Below, one piece after another: positions 38,863-49,612 of a stretch of DNA of 64,000 nt; position 1 is the stretch's first letter; each line of letters begins with the position of its first letter. The position numbers and the translations under genes were made by a program. The notes beneath the pieces were generated by a model. That model was given only the letters and a program-made list of their open reading frames with translations, did no database searches and was not told the DNA's origin. Origin of the DNA: Sandarakinorhabdus limnophila DSM 17366 (lineage in GTDB: Bacteria > Pseudomonadota > Alphaproteobacteria > Sphingomonadales > Sphingomonadaceae); assembly GCF_000420765.1 (NCBI RefSeq), contig NZ_ATVO01000007.1, forward strand, positions 162,513 through 226,512, written 5' to 3'.

Positions 38863-39759
38863 ATGACGAGCAGCTATCCGCACCTGGCCCAGATACTGGT
38901 TGATCGCATGGCGGCGGCAGCGGCCGCGGCGCCGGAACAGGCTGTGGCGTTTCAGGGGGCGCCCGGTGCTTACAGCCACCAGGCGGTGCGGGAAGCGTTC
39001 CCGGATCGGCTGCCCTTGCCCTGCGCCAGCTTTGAAGATGCCATAGAAGCCGTGCAGTCCGGCCGCGCCGGCGTGGCGATGATACCGATTGAAAACAGCC
39101 TGCATGGCCGGGTGGCCGATATCCACTTCCTGCTGCCTGAATCCGGCCTGTTCATCAATGGCGAGCATTTCGTGCGGGTGCGCCATTGCCTGCTGGGGCT
39201 GGGCGACAAGGCGGCGCTGCGGGAGGTGAAGAGCCATCCTCAGGCACTGGGCCAGGTACGCCGCCATTTGCGGGCGTGGGGCATCGCGCCGGTGCAGTTT
39301 TTTGATACGGCGGCCGGGGCAGCTGCCGTGGCGGGCGAAGGCGATGCCCGTGTGGGTGCGATTGCCAGCCGGCTGGCGGGTGAGCTTTATGGGTTGAATA
39401 TCCTGGCCGAAGGCGTGGAGGATGAAGATCATAACACCACGCGTTTCGTGGTGTTGAGCCGGGAGCCCGTGGTGCCGCCGCTGGGGCTGCCAGCGATGAC
39501 CAGTTTCAATTTCGAGGTGCGTTCGGTGCCGGCGGCGCTGTTCAAGGCGCTGGGCGGCTTTGCCACCAATGGCGTGAACATGACGAAGCTGGAATCATAC
39601 CTGCGCGACGGCAAGTTTTCTCAGGCGGAGTTCTATGCAGAGATCGATGGATCCCCGCTGGAACCGCCGGTGGCACGGGCGCTGGAGGAACTGACCTTCT
39701 TCACCAACTGGGTGAAGATTATTGGCACCTATCCCCGCGCACGAGATCGGGCAGATTAA
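38863..39759 (+). CDS. pheA: Prephenate dehydratase
   Basis: The 298-residue monofunctional protein makes phenylpyruvate from prephenate. GAPGAYSHQA starts the catalytic domain, IPIENSLHGRVADIHFLL is the conserved hinge, and NTTRFVVL holds the essential TRF. A C-terminal ACT domain (ALFKALGGFATNGVNMTKLE) normally gives phenylalanine feedback control, with ESYLRDGKFSQAEFYAE in place of the usual ESRP form. No chorismate mutase domain is fused. The gene is convergent with rsmD. Confidence 0.93.
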   Translation: MTSSYPHLAQILVDRMAAAAAAAPEQAVAFQGAPGAYSHQAVREAFPDRLPLPCASFEDAIEAVQSGRAGVAMIPIENSLHGRVADIHFLLPESGLFINGEHFVRVRHCLLGLGDKAALREVKSHPQALGQVRRHLRAWGIAPVQFFDTAAGAAAVAGEGDARVGAIASRLAGELYGLNILAEGVEDEDHNTTRFVVLSREPVVPPLGLPAMTSFNFEVRSVPAALFKALGGFATNGVNMTKLESYLRDGKFSQAEFYAEIDGSPLEPPVARALEELTFFTNWVKIIGTYPRARDRAD

Positions 39760-40296
39760 TCAGACGGGTGCGCGCAGCAGGCGCACCAGCGCCTTGCCGA
39801 AGCGTCGTTCAACGACGCGTTCCCAATCGCAGGTGAGGGGATCGGCTGCGGCCGTCTCGACACTGACCAGCGCGCCCGGCGCGATCCAGCCGCGTTCCCA
39901 CAGGTGCGCCAGCGCCGGATCGGCAAGGCCAAGGCCATAGGGCGGATCAAGGAACACCAAGTGATGCGCGCGCGGGGCGCCGCCGATGCTGGCAACCGGG
40001 CTTTGCCGCACATCGCCGGTGGCGCCCAGCGCGGCGAGATTGGCGCGGATGGCCTTCACGGCGGCGGCGTCATTATCGATGAAGCAGGCCGTGCCGGCGC
40101 CGCGCGACAGCGCTTCGATCCCCAGTGCGCCGGTGCCGGCGAACAGGTCGAGCACGTCCAGGTCTTCAAAGGTGCCGAGCCGGCTGGTCAACATCGAAAA
40201 GATTGCTTCGCGGGCGCGGTCGCTGGTCGGCCTGGTCGATTCGCCGGCGGGGGCTTTCAGGGCGCGGCCCCGCCATTTGCCAGAGATCACGCGCAT
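39760..40296 (-). CDS. rsmD: 16S rRNA (guanine966-N2)-methyltransferase RsmD
   Basis: The 178-residue protein has VISGKWRGRALKAP at the start, the SAM-binding motif DLFAGTGALGIEALSRGA and the catalytic DPPYGL. All fit RsmD, which methylates G966 of 16S rRNA. Its ATG shares one base with the TGA of the upstream pseudouridine synthase gene (TGATG), so the two rRNA-modifying enzymes are coupled. Confidence 0.93.
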   Translation of the reverse strand: MRVISGKWRGRALKAPAGESTRPTSDRAREAIFSMLTSRLGTFEDLDVLDLFAGTGALGIEALSRGAGTACFIDNDAAAVKAIRANLAALGATGDVRQSPVASIGGAPRAHHLVFLDPPYGLGLADPALAHLWERGWIAPGALVSVETAAADPLTCDWERVVERRFGKALVRLLRAPV

Positions 40297-41660
40297 CAGC
40301 GTGGCTCCGGCTTTGTGGCCTTCAGCATCGCTTTAAGCAGGGCCACATCGGAATCGGGGATTTCATCGGCCATGCGCGGCGGCAGATCATCCAGGCCGAT
40401 CGGGCCATAGGCAACGCGGATCAGCCGGTTCACCTGCAGCCCGACATGTTCGAGCACGCGGCGCACTTCGCGGTTCTTGCCTTCGCGGATCGTGACGATC
40501 AGCCAGAGATTATGGCCGGTCTTGCGCTCGATATCGGCCAGGATCGAGCCGTAGTGAACGCCATCGATCGTGACGCCATCAGCCAGGCTTTCCAGCGCGG
40601 CTTGGGTGACTTCACCAAAGGCACGCACGCGATAGACACGCGGCACGCCGGAAGACGGCAGTTCGAGCGCGCGCTTCAGTTCGCCATCGGTGGTGAGCAG
40701 CAGCAGGCCTTCGGTGTTCATGTCGAGCCGGCCAACGGGGAAGACGCGCGGCAGGCCGGGGGGCAGTATATCCATGATCGTCGGCCGTCCGGCGGGATCG
40801 CGCGCGGCGGTCAAGAAACCGGCAGGCTTGTGGAAGCGATAGAGCTTGGCGGGCGCGATGCCGGCCACGGGTTCGCCATCCACGGTAACTTTAGCGAGAT
40901 TGGTGATGTTGAGCGCCGGCGAGGTGAGCACTTCGCCATCGATGGCAATGCGGCCTTCGGCGATCATGCGTTCGATATCGCGGCGCGAACCAACGCCGGC
41001 GCGGGCCAGCGCCTTGGCGATGCGCTGCGCCGCTACTTCGGTTTGCCGCACGGGCGCCGGGGCCCGCGTGACGCGCGGTTGATCGGCGCGCGGCGCCGGC
41101 TTGCCGGGGCCAGAGGCGGACCGGGCCGGACGGTCGCGCAGGTCTGGCCGTGCACCCCTGGGTGGGCCTTCGCTGCGTTGAGGGCCTTCGGCCCGGTCAG
41201 GGCGTTCAGCGCGTTGCGGGCGTTCGGTCCGGGCCGGACGGTCGCGCAGGTCTGGCCGTGCACCTCTGGGTGGGCCTTCGCCGCGTTGTGGGCCGTCGGC
41301 CCGGTCAGGGCGCTCAGCGCGTTGCGGGCGTTCGGTCCGGTCCGGGCGGCCGCTGCGCTGCGGGCGCTCGCTGCGCTCTGCGCGGGCCGGACGTTCGGAA
41401 CGGGCCGGCCGCGGCGAGCGATCGTCACGCTGTGTGCGGTCGCCACGTGGCGGGCGCTCGTCGGTTTCGGCTCGCTCGCGGCGATCGCTCCAGCCCGCAG
41501 CGCGTTGGTCACGGCGCGACAGCGGCGGGGCGCCAGGCGGACGTTGGTCAGTGCGGGGGCCAGAGCGGGTGCCAGAGCGGGCAGGCGCACGCCGACCCGT
41601 TTTGGGGCCGGAGGGGCTGGCCGGGCGTTTGCCGCCGGTTGGTTTGCGGGGTGGTCGCAT
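40296..41660 (-). CDS. rluB: rRNA large-subunit pseudouridine synthase (RluB family) with long Arg/Pro-rich repetitive N-terminus
   Basis: The ATG at 41658-41660 gives 454 residues; an ATG at 41672 is possible. The C-terminal 240 residues form a normal RluB/RsuA protein. An S4 domain (RIAKALARAGVGSRRDIERM) is followed by a synthase domain with the catalytic Asp in VGRLDMNTEGLLL. The N-terminal 200 residues are low-complexity, made of RPERxxRxERPxR phrases and two near-identical 36-residue repeats, strongly basic and probably disordered. Such extensions may help bind RNA or promote condensation (inference). It is co-transcribed with rsmD. Confidence 0.9.
   Translation of the reverse strand: MRPPRKPTGGKRPASPSGPKTGRRAPARSGTRSGPRTDQRPPGAPPLSRRDQRAAGWSDRRERAETDERPPRGDRTQRDDRSPRPARSERPARAERSERPQRSGRPDRTERPQRAERPDRADGPQRGEGPPRGARPDLRDRPARTERPQRAERPDRAEGPQRSEGPPRGARPDLRDRPARSASGPGKPAPRADQPRVTRAPAPVRQTEVAAQRIAKALARAGVGSRRDIERMIAEGRIAIDGEVLTSPALNITNLAKVTVDGEPVAGIAPAKLYRFHKPAGFLTAARDPAGRPTIMDILPPGLPRVFPVGRLDMNTEGLLLLTTDGELKRALELPSSGVPRVYRVRAFGEVTQAALESLADGVTIDGVHYGSILADIERKTGHNLWLIVTIREGKNREVRRVLEHVGLQVNRLIRVAYGPIGLDDLPPRMADEIPDSDVALLKAMLKATKPEPR
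41123..41338 (-). repeat. Two tandem 108-bp repeats in the rluB N-terminal region
   Basis: Copies at 41123-41230 and 41231-41338 differ at only a few bases. Each encodes 36 residues containing GPPRGARPDLRDRPAR. The period keeps the frame, so copy number could vary without breaking the gene. Confidence 0.9.
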
Positions 41661-41694
41661 GGCGCATCCCATGCGGCCGGGCCGCCGGATTGTC

Positions 41695-41730
41695 AAAAAG
41701 AGAAGGGGGCCGATGTTGCCACCGGCCCCC
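41695..41730 (-). terminator. Rho-independent terminator of the TonB-dependent receptor gene
   Basis: On the minus strand GGGGGCCG pairs with CGGCCCCC around a 10-base loop, followed by TTCTCTTTTT. It lies 26 bases past the receptor stop. Confidence 0.85.
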
Positions 41731-41755
41731 CGCTCAGTTTTGGTTGATCAGGCGA

Positions 41756-44700
41756 TCAGAACTTCACCTGAACACCGCCGTAGAAGAAACGGCCGGTGTT
41801 GGTGTAGATCGCCGAGCCGGCGCCGTCGCCCAGGATCAGGTCCAGCGGCGGCAGTTGGTCGAAGATGTTGTCCACACCCACGTAGGCCGAGATACCCTTG
41901 TACACCTTGGCCGTGAAACGCACGTCCGAATAGGTGATCGCCGGATAATAGACCAGTGGCGTGGCGTCGAGGTTCGTCGGCGGACGGCCCTGTTCCTCGT
42001 TCTGAGCGCCCCAGCTGTTGAGGGTTTGCTTGCTCAGGTAACGGAAGCTGTAGAGCAGGTCGAAGCCCTTGTAGCCCACGGTCACGTTCAACTGGCCGTT
42101 GAGTTCCGGGTTGCCCAGTGTTCCGTGCTCGCGGGTCAGGCGGTCCGGCTCAGTGATCGAGGTGAAGACGTGCCGCTTCAGTAGCAGAGACACCAGGGCT
42201 CGCACGTTCAGGCGCCAGTCTTCTCCGAATTTGTGGGTGTAGGCGGCGTCAAAGTCTATGCCCTTGGTCAGCTGACGGGCAAAGTTGAACGGACCCTGGA
42301 TGAACGACTGGCCGGTGGTGGCGATGGCCACCGTCTGACCGGCATGAAGCACGTTGGACTGGCCACGGAAGGTGCCATTAGGGTTGCGGAAGATCGCAGA
42401 GCAGAAGGCGTTGTTGATGCCGCCCGGATCGTCATAGCACTGGTTGATGACGGTCTGCGCGCCCACCGTGTTGATCGCATCGGTAAGGCTAATGCGATAG
42501 AAGTCAACGCTGGCTACGAAGCCCGGCAGGTAAGTCGGGGTATAGACCATGCCCACCGTCCAGCTGTCCGAGTTTTCAGCGAACAATTGCGGGTTGCCGC
42601 CAGACAGGCCCGAGATGCCCGAGGCCGGGCGGTTGGTGAACGGCTCGGTCACACCCACGAAGGTCTGAGTGGCCGGCACACCGCCCGCGCGGCAGTTGGC
42701 AACGCGGTTCGGGTTGCTGTTTATGTTCTGCTGACCGCAGGGATCTGACAGACCATTGAGGAAGGTCTGCGACTGCGAAGCGAACAGATCGCTCTGCGTA
42801 GGGGCGCGGATGGCGCGGCCATAGTTGGCGCGGAAACGCACATCTTCCACAGGCCGCCAAACACCGCCAGCATTGTACGAATAAACAGTGCCGGTATTCC
42901 CGCTTGAATAGTTCGAAACCCGGCTGGCGGCTTCAACTGTCAGTTCCTTGAAGAACGGCACGTCCTTCAGGATCGGCAGGCGGACTTCGCCAAAGGCTTC
43001 CCACACGTCCAGACGCGGCGGGTTGAAGTTGGCAATAGAGTTCAGGAAGGTCTGGCCGGCGCGGGTCACATCGTCAAACGCCGAGAAGCTGCGCTCCTGG
43101 CGCCATTCGCCGCCGACCGAGAAGCCAACCGGACCGCCGGGCAATTCGAACAGCTTGGCTGAATCGCCGGTAACGGTGGCGATGGCATTGAATTGTTCGG
43201 ACCACTGCTTGCGGCTCGAGGTGTGGCCGATGTAGGCCAGCGCATCGGCCTTGGGCGCGCCAAGGCCGAACAGGTTGAGCGGACGGCAGGCCGGATCATC
43301 GTTGGTCGTGCTGGCATCGTTATTGATCGAGCAGACGATTGTGCCGGCTGTATTGCGCACCGCGGTCACCGCGTTGGTGAAACGGGCCAAGTGAACGTTA
43401 CCGCGGGTTTGATAGAAGGTTTCAACCCGACCGTAGTTGAAGGCGACGTTGTAGCTCCAGGTGTCCATGAAGCTGCCCTGTGTGCCAACGACAGCGCGGA
43501 ACAGCTCACGGCTGTGGTTTTCACCACGGCCACCGAAATCGATGTTGAAACGGGTGGTGGAGAACCCGGTAGCGCCAGGTGCCAAGCTGGTGACCAACAG
43601 ATCACGCGCCTGGGCGGTGAGGAACGGGTTGTTGATCGAGAAGGTCGGGTTCAGCGCGCCCGACGAGAAGGTCGGCTGGCCTTCCTGCAGGGATTCGGTG
43701 CGCACCCACTTTGCTTCGAAATAGGGGCGGAACGCATCCGACACTTCGAAGCTGCCAATAAGGTTGGCAGCATAACGCGTGTTGCCGATCTGCATCAGAC
43801 CGGTTTCACGCAGGGTCGAACCAAGGCCGCCCTGGCCATTGCCCGAGCCGAACGGACGGAAATCGCGATCCACGACGTTGCGGACCAGATTGCCGGCCGA
43901 ATCGAACACGAATACGTTGCCGAACTGTGAGGTGCCGAGCGAGTTGAACACGCCGCCGCAGTTCAGCGTGGCGCGTGCGCCGGTGGCACCCTGGCAGATC
44001 GAAGTGTAAGCACCACCGGTCGAAATGCCGATATTTTTGATGTTGCTGATGAACTGGGTGTCGAAGACGCCGTCACCTGCCGCCGGTTCCGCGGTTCTGT
44101 TCGGACCTGAGGTGGCTGTGTCCTGCACCAATTGGAACTGCGAACGACCATTAAGAGCTCCGGTTTCCGGGCGGTCGGCAAAGAACAGCGGATCGCTCTT
44201 GTTGTATTCCAGCGACAGGGCGATGTTGCCACGACCGTCGGCGAAATTCTTGCCGGCGGTGATGGTGGCCAGATACTGGGCCGAATCGCCACGCGACGAG
44301 ATGCCGGCTTGGGCACGGCCCATGATGCCTTCGAAATCGCGCTTCAGCACGAAGTTGACGACACCGCCGATGGCATCCGAACCATAAACCGACGAGTTAC
44401 CGCCGGTGACGATGTCAACGCGCTCGATGAGGTCAACCGGGATGGTGGAGACATCAACCGTGGCAGCGCCCGGCTGCGAGGTGACGTGGCGCAGGCCGTT
44501 CTGCAGCACCAGCGTGCGGTTGGTGCCCAGGCCGCGCAGATCGAGGATCGACAGGCCGGCGGTGCCGATGAAGCGGCCGCTGTTCTGGCTGGTGAAGGTC
44601 GGGCGGAACTGCGGCAGCAGGGCAAGACGATCACCAACGTTCACACTGCCGTTCTGCAGCAATTCGGCCGCGCTCAGCGAAGTGATCGGCACGGTGGCAT

Positions 44701-44863
44701 CGATATTTTCACGCGCGATGCGCGAACCTGTGACCACCATCATTTCAGCGGCGGTTTCTTCAGCGGCGCCCTTAGCGAACTTGGTTTCTTGGTCTTCAGC
44801 GGCGAAAGCCGGCGACGCGGCAATGGCCAGGGCGGATGCCCCGGCAAGGATGAATGAACGCAT
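41756..44863 (-). CDS. TonB-dependent outer-membrane receptor
   Basis: The 1035-residue receptor has a signal peptide ending ASPAFA (residue 21). A TonB-box-like segment MMVVTGSRI leads into a plug domain with IDATVPITSLSAAELL and the DLRGLGTNRTLVLQNG motif. A large barrel ends in GGVQVKF with the C-terminal Phe expected for BAM recognition. It belongs to the large sphingomonad/Caulobacter type that often imports oligosaccharides, peptides or chelates. The ligand is unknown. A pair of 14-bp direct repeats lies 73-115 bases upstream of the start. Confidence 0.93.
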   Translation of the reverse strand: MRSFILAGASALAIAASPAFAAEDQETKFAKGAAEETAAEMMVVTGSRIARENIDATVPITSLSAAELLQNGSVNVGDRLALLPQFRPTFTSQNSGRFIGTAGLSILDLRGLGTNRTLVLQNGLRHVTSQPGAATVDVSTIPVDLIERVDIVTGGNSSVYGSDAIGGVVNFVLKRDFEGIMGRAQAGISSRGDSAQYLATITAGKNFADGRGNIALSLEYNKSDPLFFADRPETGALNGRSQFQLVQDTATSGPNRTAEPAAGDGVFDTQFISNIKNIGISTGGAYTSICQGATGARATLNCGGVFNSLGTSQFGNVFVFDSAGNLVRNVVDRDFRPFGSGNGQGGLGSTLRETGLMQIGNTRYAANLIGSFEVSDAFRPYFEAKWVRTESLQEGQPTFSSGALNPTFSINNPFLTAQARDLLVTSLAPGATGFSTTRFNIDFGGRGENHSRELFRAVVGTQGSFMDTWSYNVAFNYGRVETFYQTRGNVHLARFTNAVTAVRNTAGTIVCSINNDASTTNDDPACRPLNLFGLGAPKADALAYIGHTSSRKQWSEQFNAIATVTGDSAKLFELPGGPVGFSVGGEWRQERSFSAFDDVTRAGQTFLNSIANFNPPRLDVWEAFGEVRLPILKDVPFFKELTVEAASRVSNYSSGNTGTVYSYNAGGVWRPVEDVRFRANYGRAIRAPTQSDLFASQSQTFLNGLSDPCGQQNINSNPNRVANCRAGGVPATQTFVGVTEPFTNRPASGISGLSGGNPQLFAENSDSWTVGMVYTPTYLPGFVASVDFYRISLTDAINTVGAQTVINQCYDDPGGINNAFCSAIFRNPNGTFRGQSNVLHAGQTVAIATTGQSFIQGPFNFARQLTKGIDFDAAYTHKFGEDWRLNVRALVSLLLKRHVFTSITEPDRLTREHGTLGNPELNGQLNVTVGYKGFDLLYSFRYLSKQTLNSWGAQNEEQGRPPTNLDATPLVYYPAITYSDVRFTAKVYKGISAYVGVDNIFDQLPPLDLILGDGAGSAIYTNTGRFFYGGVQVKF

Positions 44864-44935
44864 GAGAGCCCCCCGTAGCGATTGAAAGACCGCCTCATGG
44901 CGAAAATGTTACGCCGCGAAAAGGGCAGAATCGCC

Positions 44936-44978
44936 CAATTGTGTTGCGCTGTGACAAGGGGGCACAATAGTGTTGCGC
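44936..44978. promoter_or_regulatory. Paired 14-bp direct repeats upstream of the TonB receptor
   Basis: CAATTGTGTTGCGC (44936-44949) and CAATAGTGTTGCGC (44965-44978) differ at one base and repeat with a 29-bp period in the receptor's promoter region. The arrangement suggests two sites for one regulator. The stretch 44864-45070 has no gene. Confidence 0.45.
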
Positions 44979-45070
44979 GAAAGCCTCATTTTTTTGCGTG
45001 CGCGCCGGGCGCAGCCAATTGGTCCGCCCTGTTGCTCTTGCCCGCGCCATGCGCTAACCGGCCCGGCAAT

Positions 45071-45155
45071 GCCCCTGTGGTGAAATTGGTAGACGCGCTC
45101 GACTCAAAATCGAGTGGAGAAATCCGTGCTGGTTCGAGTCCGGCCAGGGGCACCA
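45071..45155 (+). tRNA. tRNA-Leu (anticodon CAA)
   Basis: GCCCCTG pairs with CAGGGGC in the acceptor stem, and the CCA end is encoded at 45153-45155. The anticodon stem CTCGA/TCGAG carries the loop CTCAAAA, giving anticodon CAA. A long variable arm (GGA-GAAA-TCC) is as expected for a class II leucine tRNA, and the T-arm GCTGGTTCGAGTCCGGC is intact. Confidence 0.96.
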
Positions 45156-45184
45156 AATCGCAGCGCCGCGAGCGCCGTCCGACA

Positions 45185-45201
45185 GCGCGGCTTTGCCGCG
45201 C
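45185..45201 (+). terminator. Hairpin downstream of tRNA-Leu
   Basis: GCGCGGC and GCCGCGC form a 7-bp stem with a TTT loop 30 bases after the tRNA, followed by ACTTGTTTCCC. This is a likely transcript end. Confidence 0.5.
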
Positions 45202-45264
45202 ACTTGTTTCCCTCCTTGGGCGCTCCAGCAGTCGCGGCGGCTCCGCCCCATGCGCGCCCTGTGA

Positions 45265-47343
<2,079 letters not shown>

Positions 47344-47383
47344 CGTTACAACAGGGCGCAACCAGCGCCAGGGGGGCAAGACC

Positions 47384-47707
47384 ATGCACGCATTACCACG
47401 GCCGGGCTTCCAGCATGCAGCAGCAAGGGCGGTCATTCTTCTGGCGGTGATCGTTGCGGGACCGGCACGTACTGCACCCGTTCAAACCGACGACAGCGCC
47501 TATACGCGTTACGAATTGCTGGTGCCGGCGTCTCACAAGTTCCGCATTATATGCGACATCACCGCCACGAGCGCGGGGGCAATGGCCTATTGTAATACCA
47601 TCCGCACCGGCAGCATCGCCACCGATCCTCGAGAAACGGACTCTACTCAAAAATGGCGCCAATTCAGGGGTGCACGTCAATCTGCCGGGGTTAACCCCGG
47701 CAGATGA
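47384..47707 (+). pseudogene. Truncated secreted-protein gene of unknown family
   Basis: The frame starts at an ATG (47384) behind GGGGGGCAAG and encodes a signal peptide (VILLAVIVAGPARTA). It continues with YTRYELLVPASHKFRIICDI and KWRQFRGARQSAGVNPGR, then stops after 107 residues. The start resembles the N-terminus of much longer exported proteins seen in sphingomonads, but that comparison is from memory. The reading collapses in a perfect palindrome at 47682-47703. The following 120 bases contain no continuation in any frame. It looks like a gene cut by rearrangement. Confidence 0.55.
47682..47703. repeat. Perfect 22-bp palindrome
   Basis: The half-site CTGCCGGGGTT is followed directly by its complement, with no spacer. 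It overlaps the end of the truncated gene, between conserved chromosome on the left and the lower-GC TetR/TPS region on the right. It may be a terminator stem, a resolvase or insertion site, or a scar. Confidence 0.7.
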
Positions 47708-47823
47708 AGGCCGGAAACTGACATTATGCGCGGATACAAAACCGGGGGACCCTCAGGTGGCTATGCACTAACAATCAACGTGGACCAATCGGTGGGGGCC
47801 GGTCAGATCCTTACGCCGCATAT

Positions 47824-48447
47824 TCATCCGCCCGCGACATCCGGTGGCACGCAGGGGCCATTAGGGTACGGGGACAGGAGGTGCGACAAAAGCGTCTCAA
47901 CAACGGCACTAGAATTCGCCACAGAGAGCTTCTGCTTCACGCGAAGGGTTTGCCAGGCTTCAAGGCTCAGCGCGACATCGATTGCTTCCAACAATGGCTG
48001 CTGATTTGATATCTCAGGGGGCAGGGCACGGGTGAGCCGTGAACGCATGGATGAAATATAGGCCTCGTAAATGGCCTGCAGGGTGGGCGATGAGTGTCGA
48101 TGCGCCTCTGATGCACGTTGGAAAGGCATAAACAGCTCAAACATAGCCAGCCGTCGGTTCATAATCTCGTATATTTGGCCTTGCCAATCGCTGCTTTTGA
48201 GGGCGGTCGGGACAATCGCTAGCGGCTTCGCGAGTTCGAGGGTAATTAATTGAATAAGCCCTTCCATGTTTTTGAAGTGGCGGAACACCGAACGTCGACC
48301 GATGTTGGCGCGCACTGCAATTTCTTCAGCCGTGGGATTTATGTTTTCCTCACGCATAAGCTCGATCGCAGCATGGACGATCCGACGACGCGTCTCTGAG
48401 GCGCGCTTATGATGCCCATTGATCTTCTGATGAAATGGACTGGGCAA
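47824..48447 (-). CDS. TetR family transcriptional regulator
   Basis: The 207-residue protein has the TetR N-terminal domain: TRRRIVHAAIELMREE, then TAEEIAVRANIGRRSVFRHF, the recognition helix and following FKNMEGL. The C-terminal ligand domain is helical and not assignable. Base composition is clearly lower in GC than in the genes to the left. It is divergent from the sapC-tpsB-tpsA genes across a 358-base AT-rich region, so it may control them (inference). Confidence 0.88.
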   Translation of the reverse strand: MPSPFHQKINGHHKRASETRRRIVHAAIELMREENINPTAEEIAVRANIGRRSVFRHFKNMEGLIQLITLELAKPLAIVPTALKSSDWQGQIYEIMNRRLAMFELFMPFQRASEAHRHSSPTLQAIYEAYISSMRSRLTRALPPEISNQQPLLEAIDVALSLEAWQTLRVKQKLSVANSSAVVETLLSHLLSPYPNGPCVPPDVAGG

Positions 48448-48805
48448 GATGCTTCTCGCGTAAATTAAAGTAAATTGTTACGTATAAAGCTGACATTTTC
48501 CTTTAAAATCTTCTGATGCGAGCCGCCAACACCGTCAATTTTTGGATATACTCCAATGTTCGGTTTGGCCGCTAACTGCTGCTGTTTGGAATACGCCACA
48601 TATTAACCTATAATACGCAATTTTTTCGAAAAAATTTGACACTGTCAAGTGCCAAATAGCTCTTGACGGCAAAATGAACGTCTCATAAAAGATAATTCCT
48701 TTGAGTGCCAAGTTTTAATAGTTATCTTTAAGTTATGTAGTGTTAAAATTTACTCTCAGTTAACTTTTTATCATAACTGTTCCATTTTTTAAGGTTGGTC
48801 ATTCG
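48448..48805. other. AT-rich divergent intergenic region with several palindromes
   Basis: No gene is seen. The region is far more AT-rich than the rest of the window. It holds the perfect palindrome AATTTTTTCGAAAAAATT (48619-48636), the overlapping inverted repeat TTGACA-C-TGTCAA (48636-48648) and two GTGCCAA words (48649-48655 and again near 48704). It probably carries the promoters and operators of the TetR and sapC-tps transcripts, and such AT-rich DNA could also be a target for silencing proteins. Confidence 0.6.
48663..48691 (+). promoter_or_regulatory. Candidate promoter for sapC-tpsB-tpsA
   Basis: TTGACG (48663-48668) and TAAAAG (48686-48691) are spaced by 17 bases, a sigma-70-like pair 115 bases before the sapC start. 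The inverted repeat TTGACA-C-TGTCAA lies just upstream, in a position for repressor or activator binding. Confidence 0.4.
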
Positions 48806-49558
48806 GTGGATATATTAAAGAAACAGGAAATCCAGGCTCTCCCGCTGTTCTACAAGCAGCTGGTGGCGCTGAACTCGAACGTCCATGCCGCCTCGCGTGC
48901 TCGCACAACGGACAAGGCGTCTTGGTTGATTAAGCAGCATGCGGTTCCGCTGATGACCGATGAATTCGTAAAGGCGCAGCGCAGCTACCCGATCATTTTC
49001 TCCGCATCAGAAAAGCCTTTTCCTTTGGCTTTGATGGGGTTGAACGAAGGTGTGAATGCGTTCCTCGACGCTGAGGGCGGATTTGAGCCAAGCCTTTATA
49101 TTCCCGCCTATGTGCGTCGTTACCCGTTCCTGCTGGCTCGGCTGGATCCGAAGGGTGATGATCTTTCTCTGTGCTTTGACCCCACATCGAATTTGGTTGG
49201 CACCTTTGACGAGGGCGACGCCTTGTTCTCGGGGGAAGAGCCATCTGATCGGTGCAAATCGATCCTGAATTTCTGCGAGCAATTCGAAATTGCCAGCCGG
49301 CAGACCGCCGCATTTGTTGAGATGCTGGAAAAGCATGACCTGCTGTCGGACGGCGAATTCACTGTGAAGCGTGACGGGGACGGACAGTCCTCTGTCTACC
49401 GTGGCTTCAAGATGGTTACCGAAGCGAAGTTGAAGGCTGTTTCACCGCAGATTCTGGCTGAACTCAACGAGAGCGGAGCGCTGGGGTTGATCCATCTTCA
49501 TCAGGCGTCGTTGGGGCTCATTACAGAAATCTATACACGTCAGACCAAGGCGGCCTGA
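48806..49558 (+). CDS. SapC family protein
   Basis: The 250-residue protein starts at a GTG (48806) with AAGG ten bases before. It matches the SapC family (named after a Campylobacter S-layer locus) through FYKQLVALNSNVHA near the start, YPIIFSASEKPFPLALMGL, and PAYVRRYPFLLARL. There is no signal peptide, so it is probably cytoplasmic. The function of the family is unresolved. It is the first gene of a three-gene run with tpsB and tpsA, suggesting a part in making or exporting the exoprotein, perhaps in a modification step (inference). Confidence 0.82.
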   Translation: MDILKKQEIQALPLFYKQLVALNSNVHAASRARTTDKASWLIKQHAVPLMTDEFVKAQRSYPIIFSASEKPFPLALMGLNEGVNAFLDAEGGFEPSLYIPAYVRRYPFLLARLDPKGDDLSLCFDPTSNLVGTFDEGDALFSGEEPSDRCKSILNFCEQFEIASRQTAAFVEMLEKHDLLSDGEFTVKRDGDGQSSVYRGFKMVTEAKLKAVSPQILAELNESGALGLIHLHQASLGLITEIYTRQTKAA

Positions 49559-49612
49559 AGCGTGACGAAGTTCCCGCTAACTGATTGAATGTATTCGTTG
49601 AAAGGTCTGCCT

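Noticed and set aside
38730..38864. Longer form of cycM starting at 38864
   Set aside because: The added 45 residues precede the membrane anchor, have no family similarity and overlap the divergent pheA promoter. A GTG with GGAG is placed correctly.
45071..45155. tRNA-Leu as an integration site for an island
   Set aside because: No second copy of the tRNA 3' end and no integrase gene were seen in the window. fadH lies intact between the tRNA and the compositional change.
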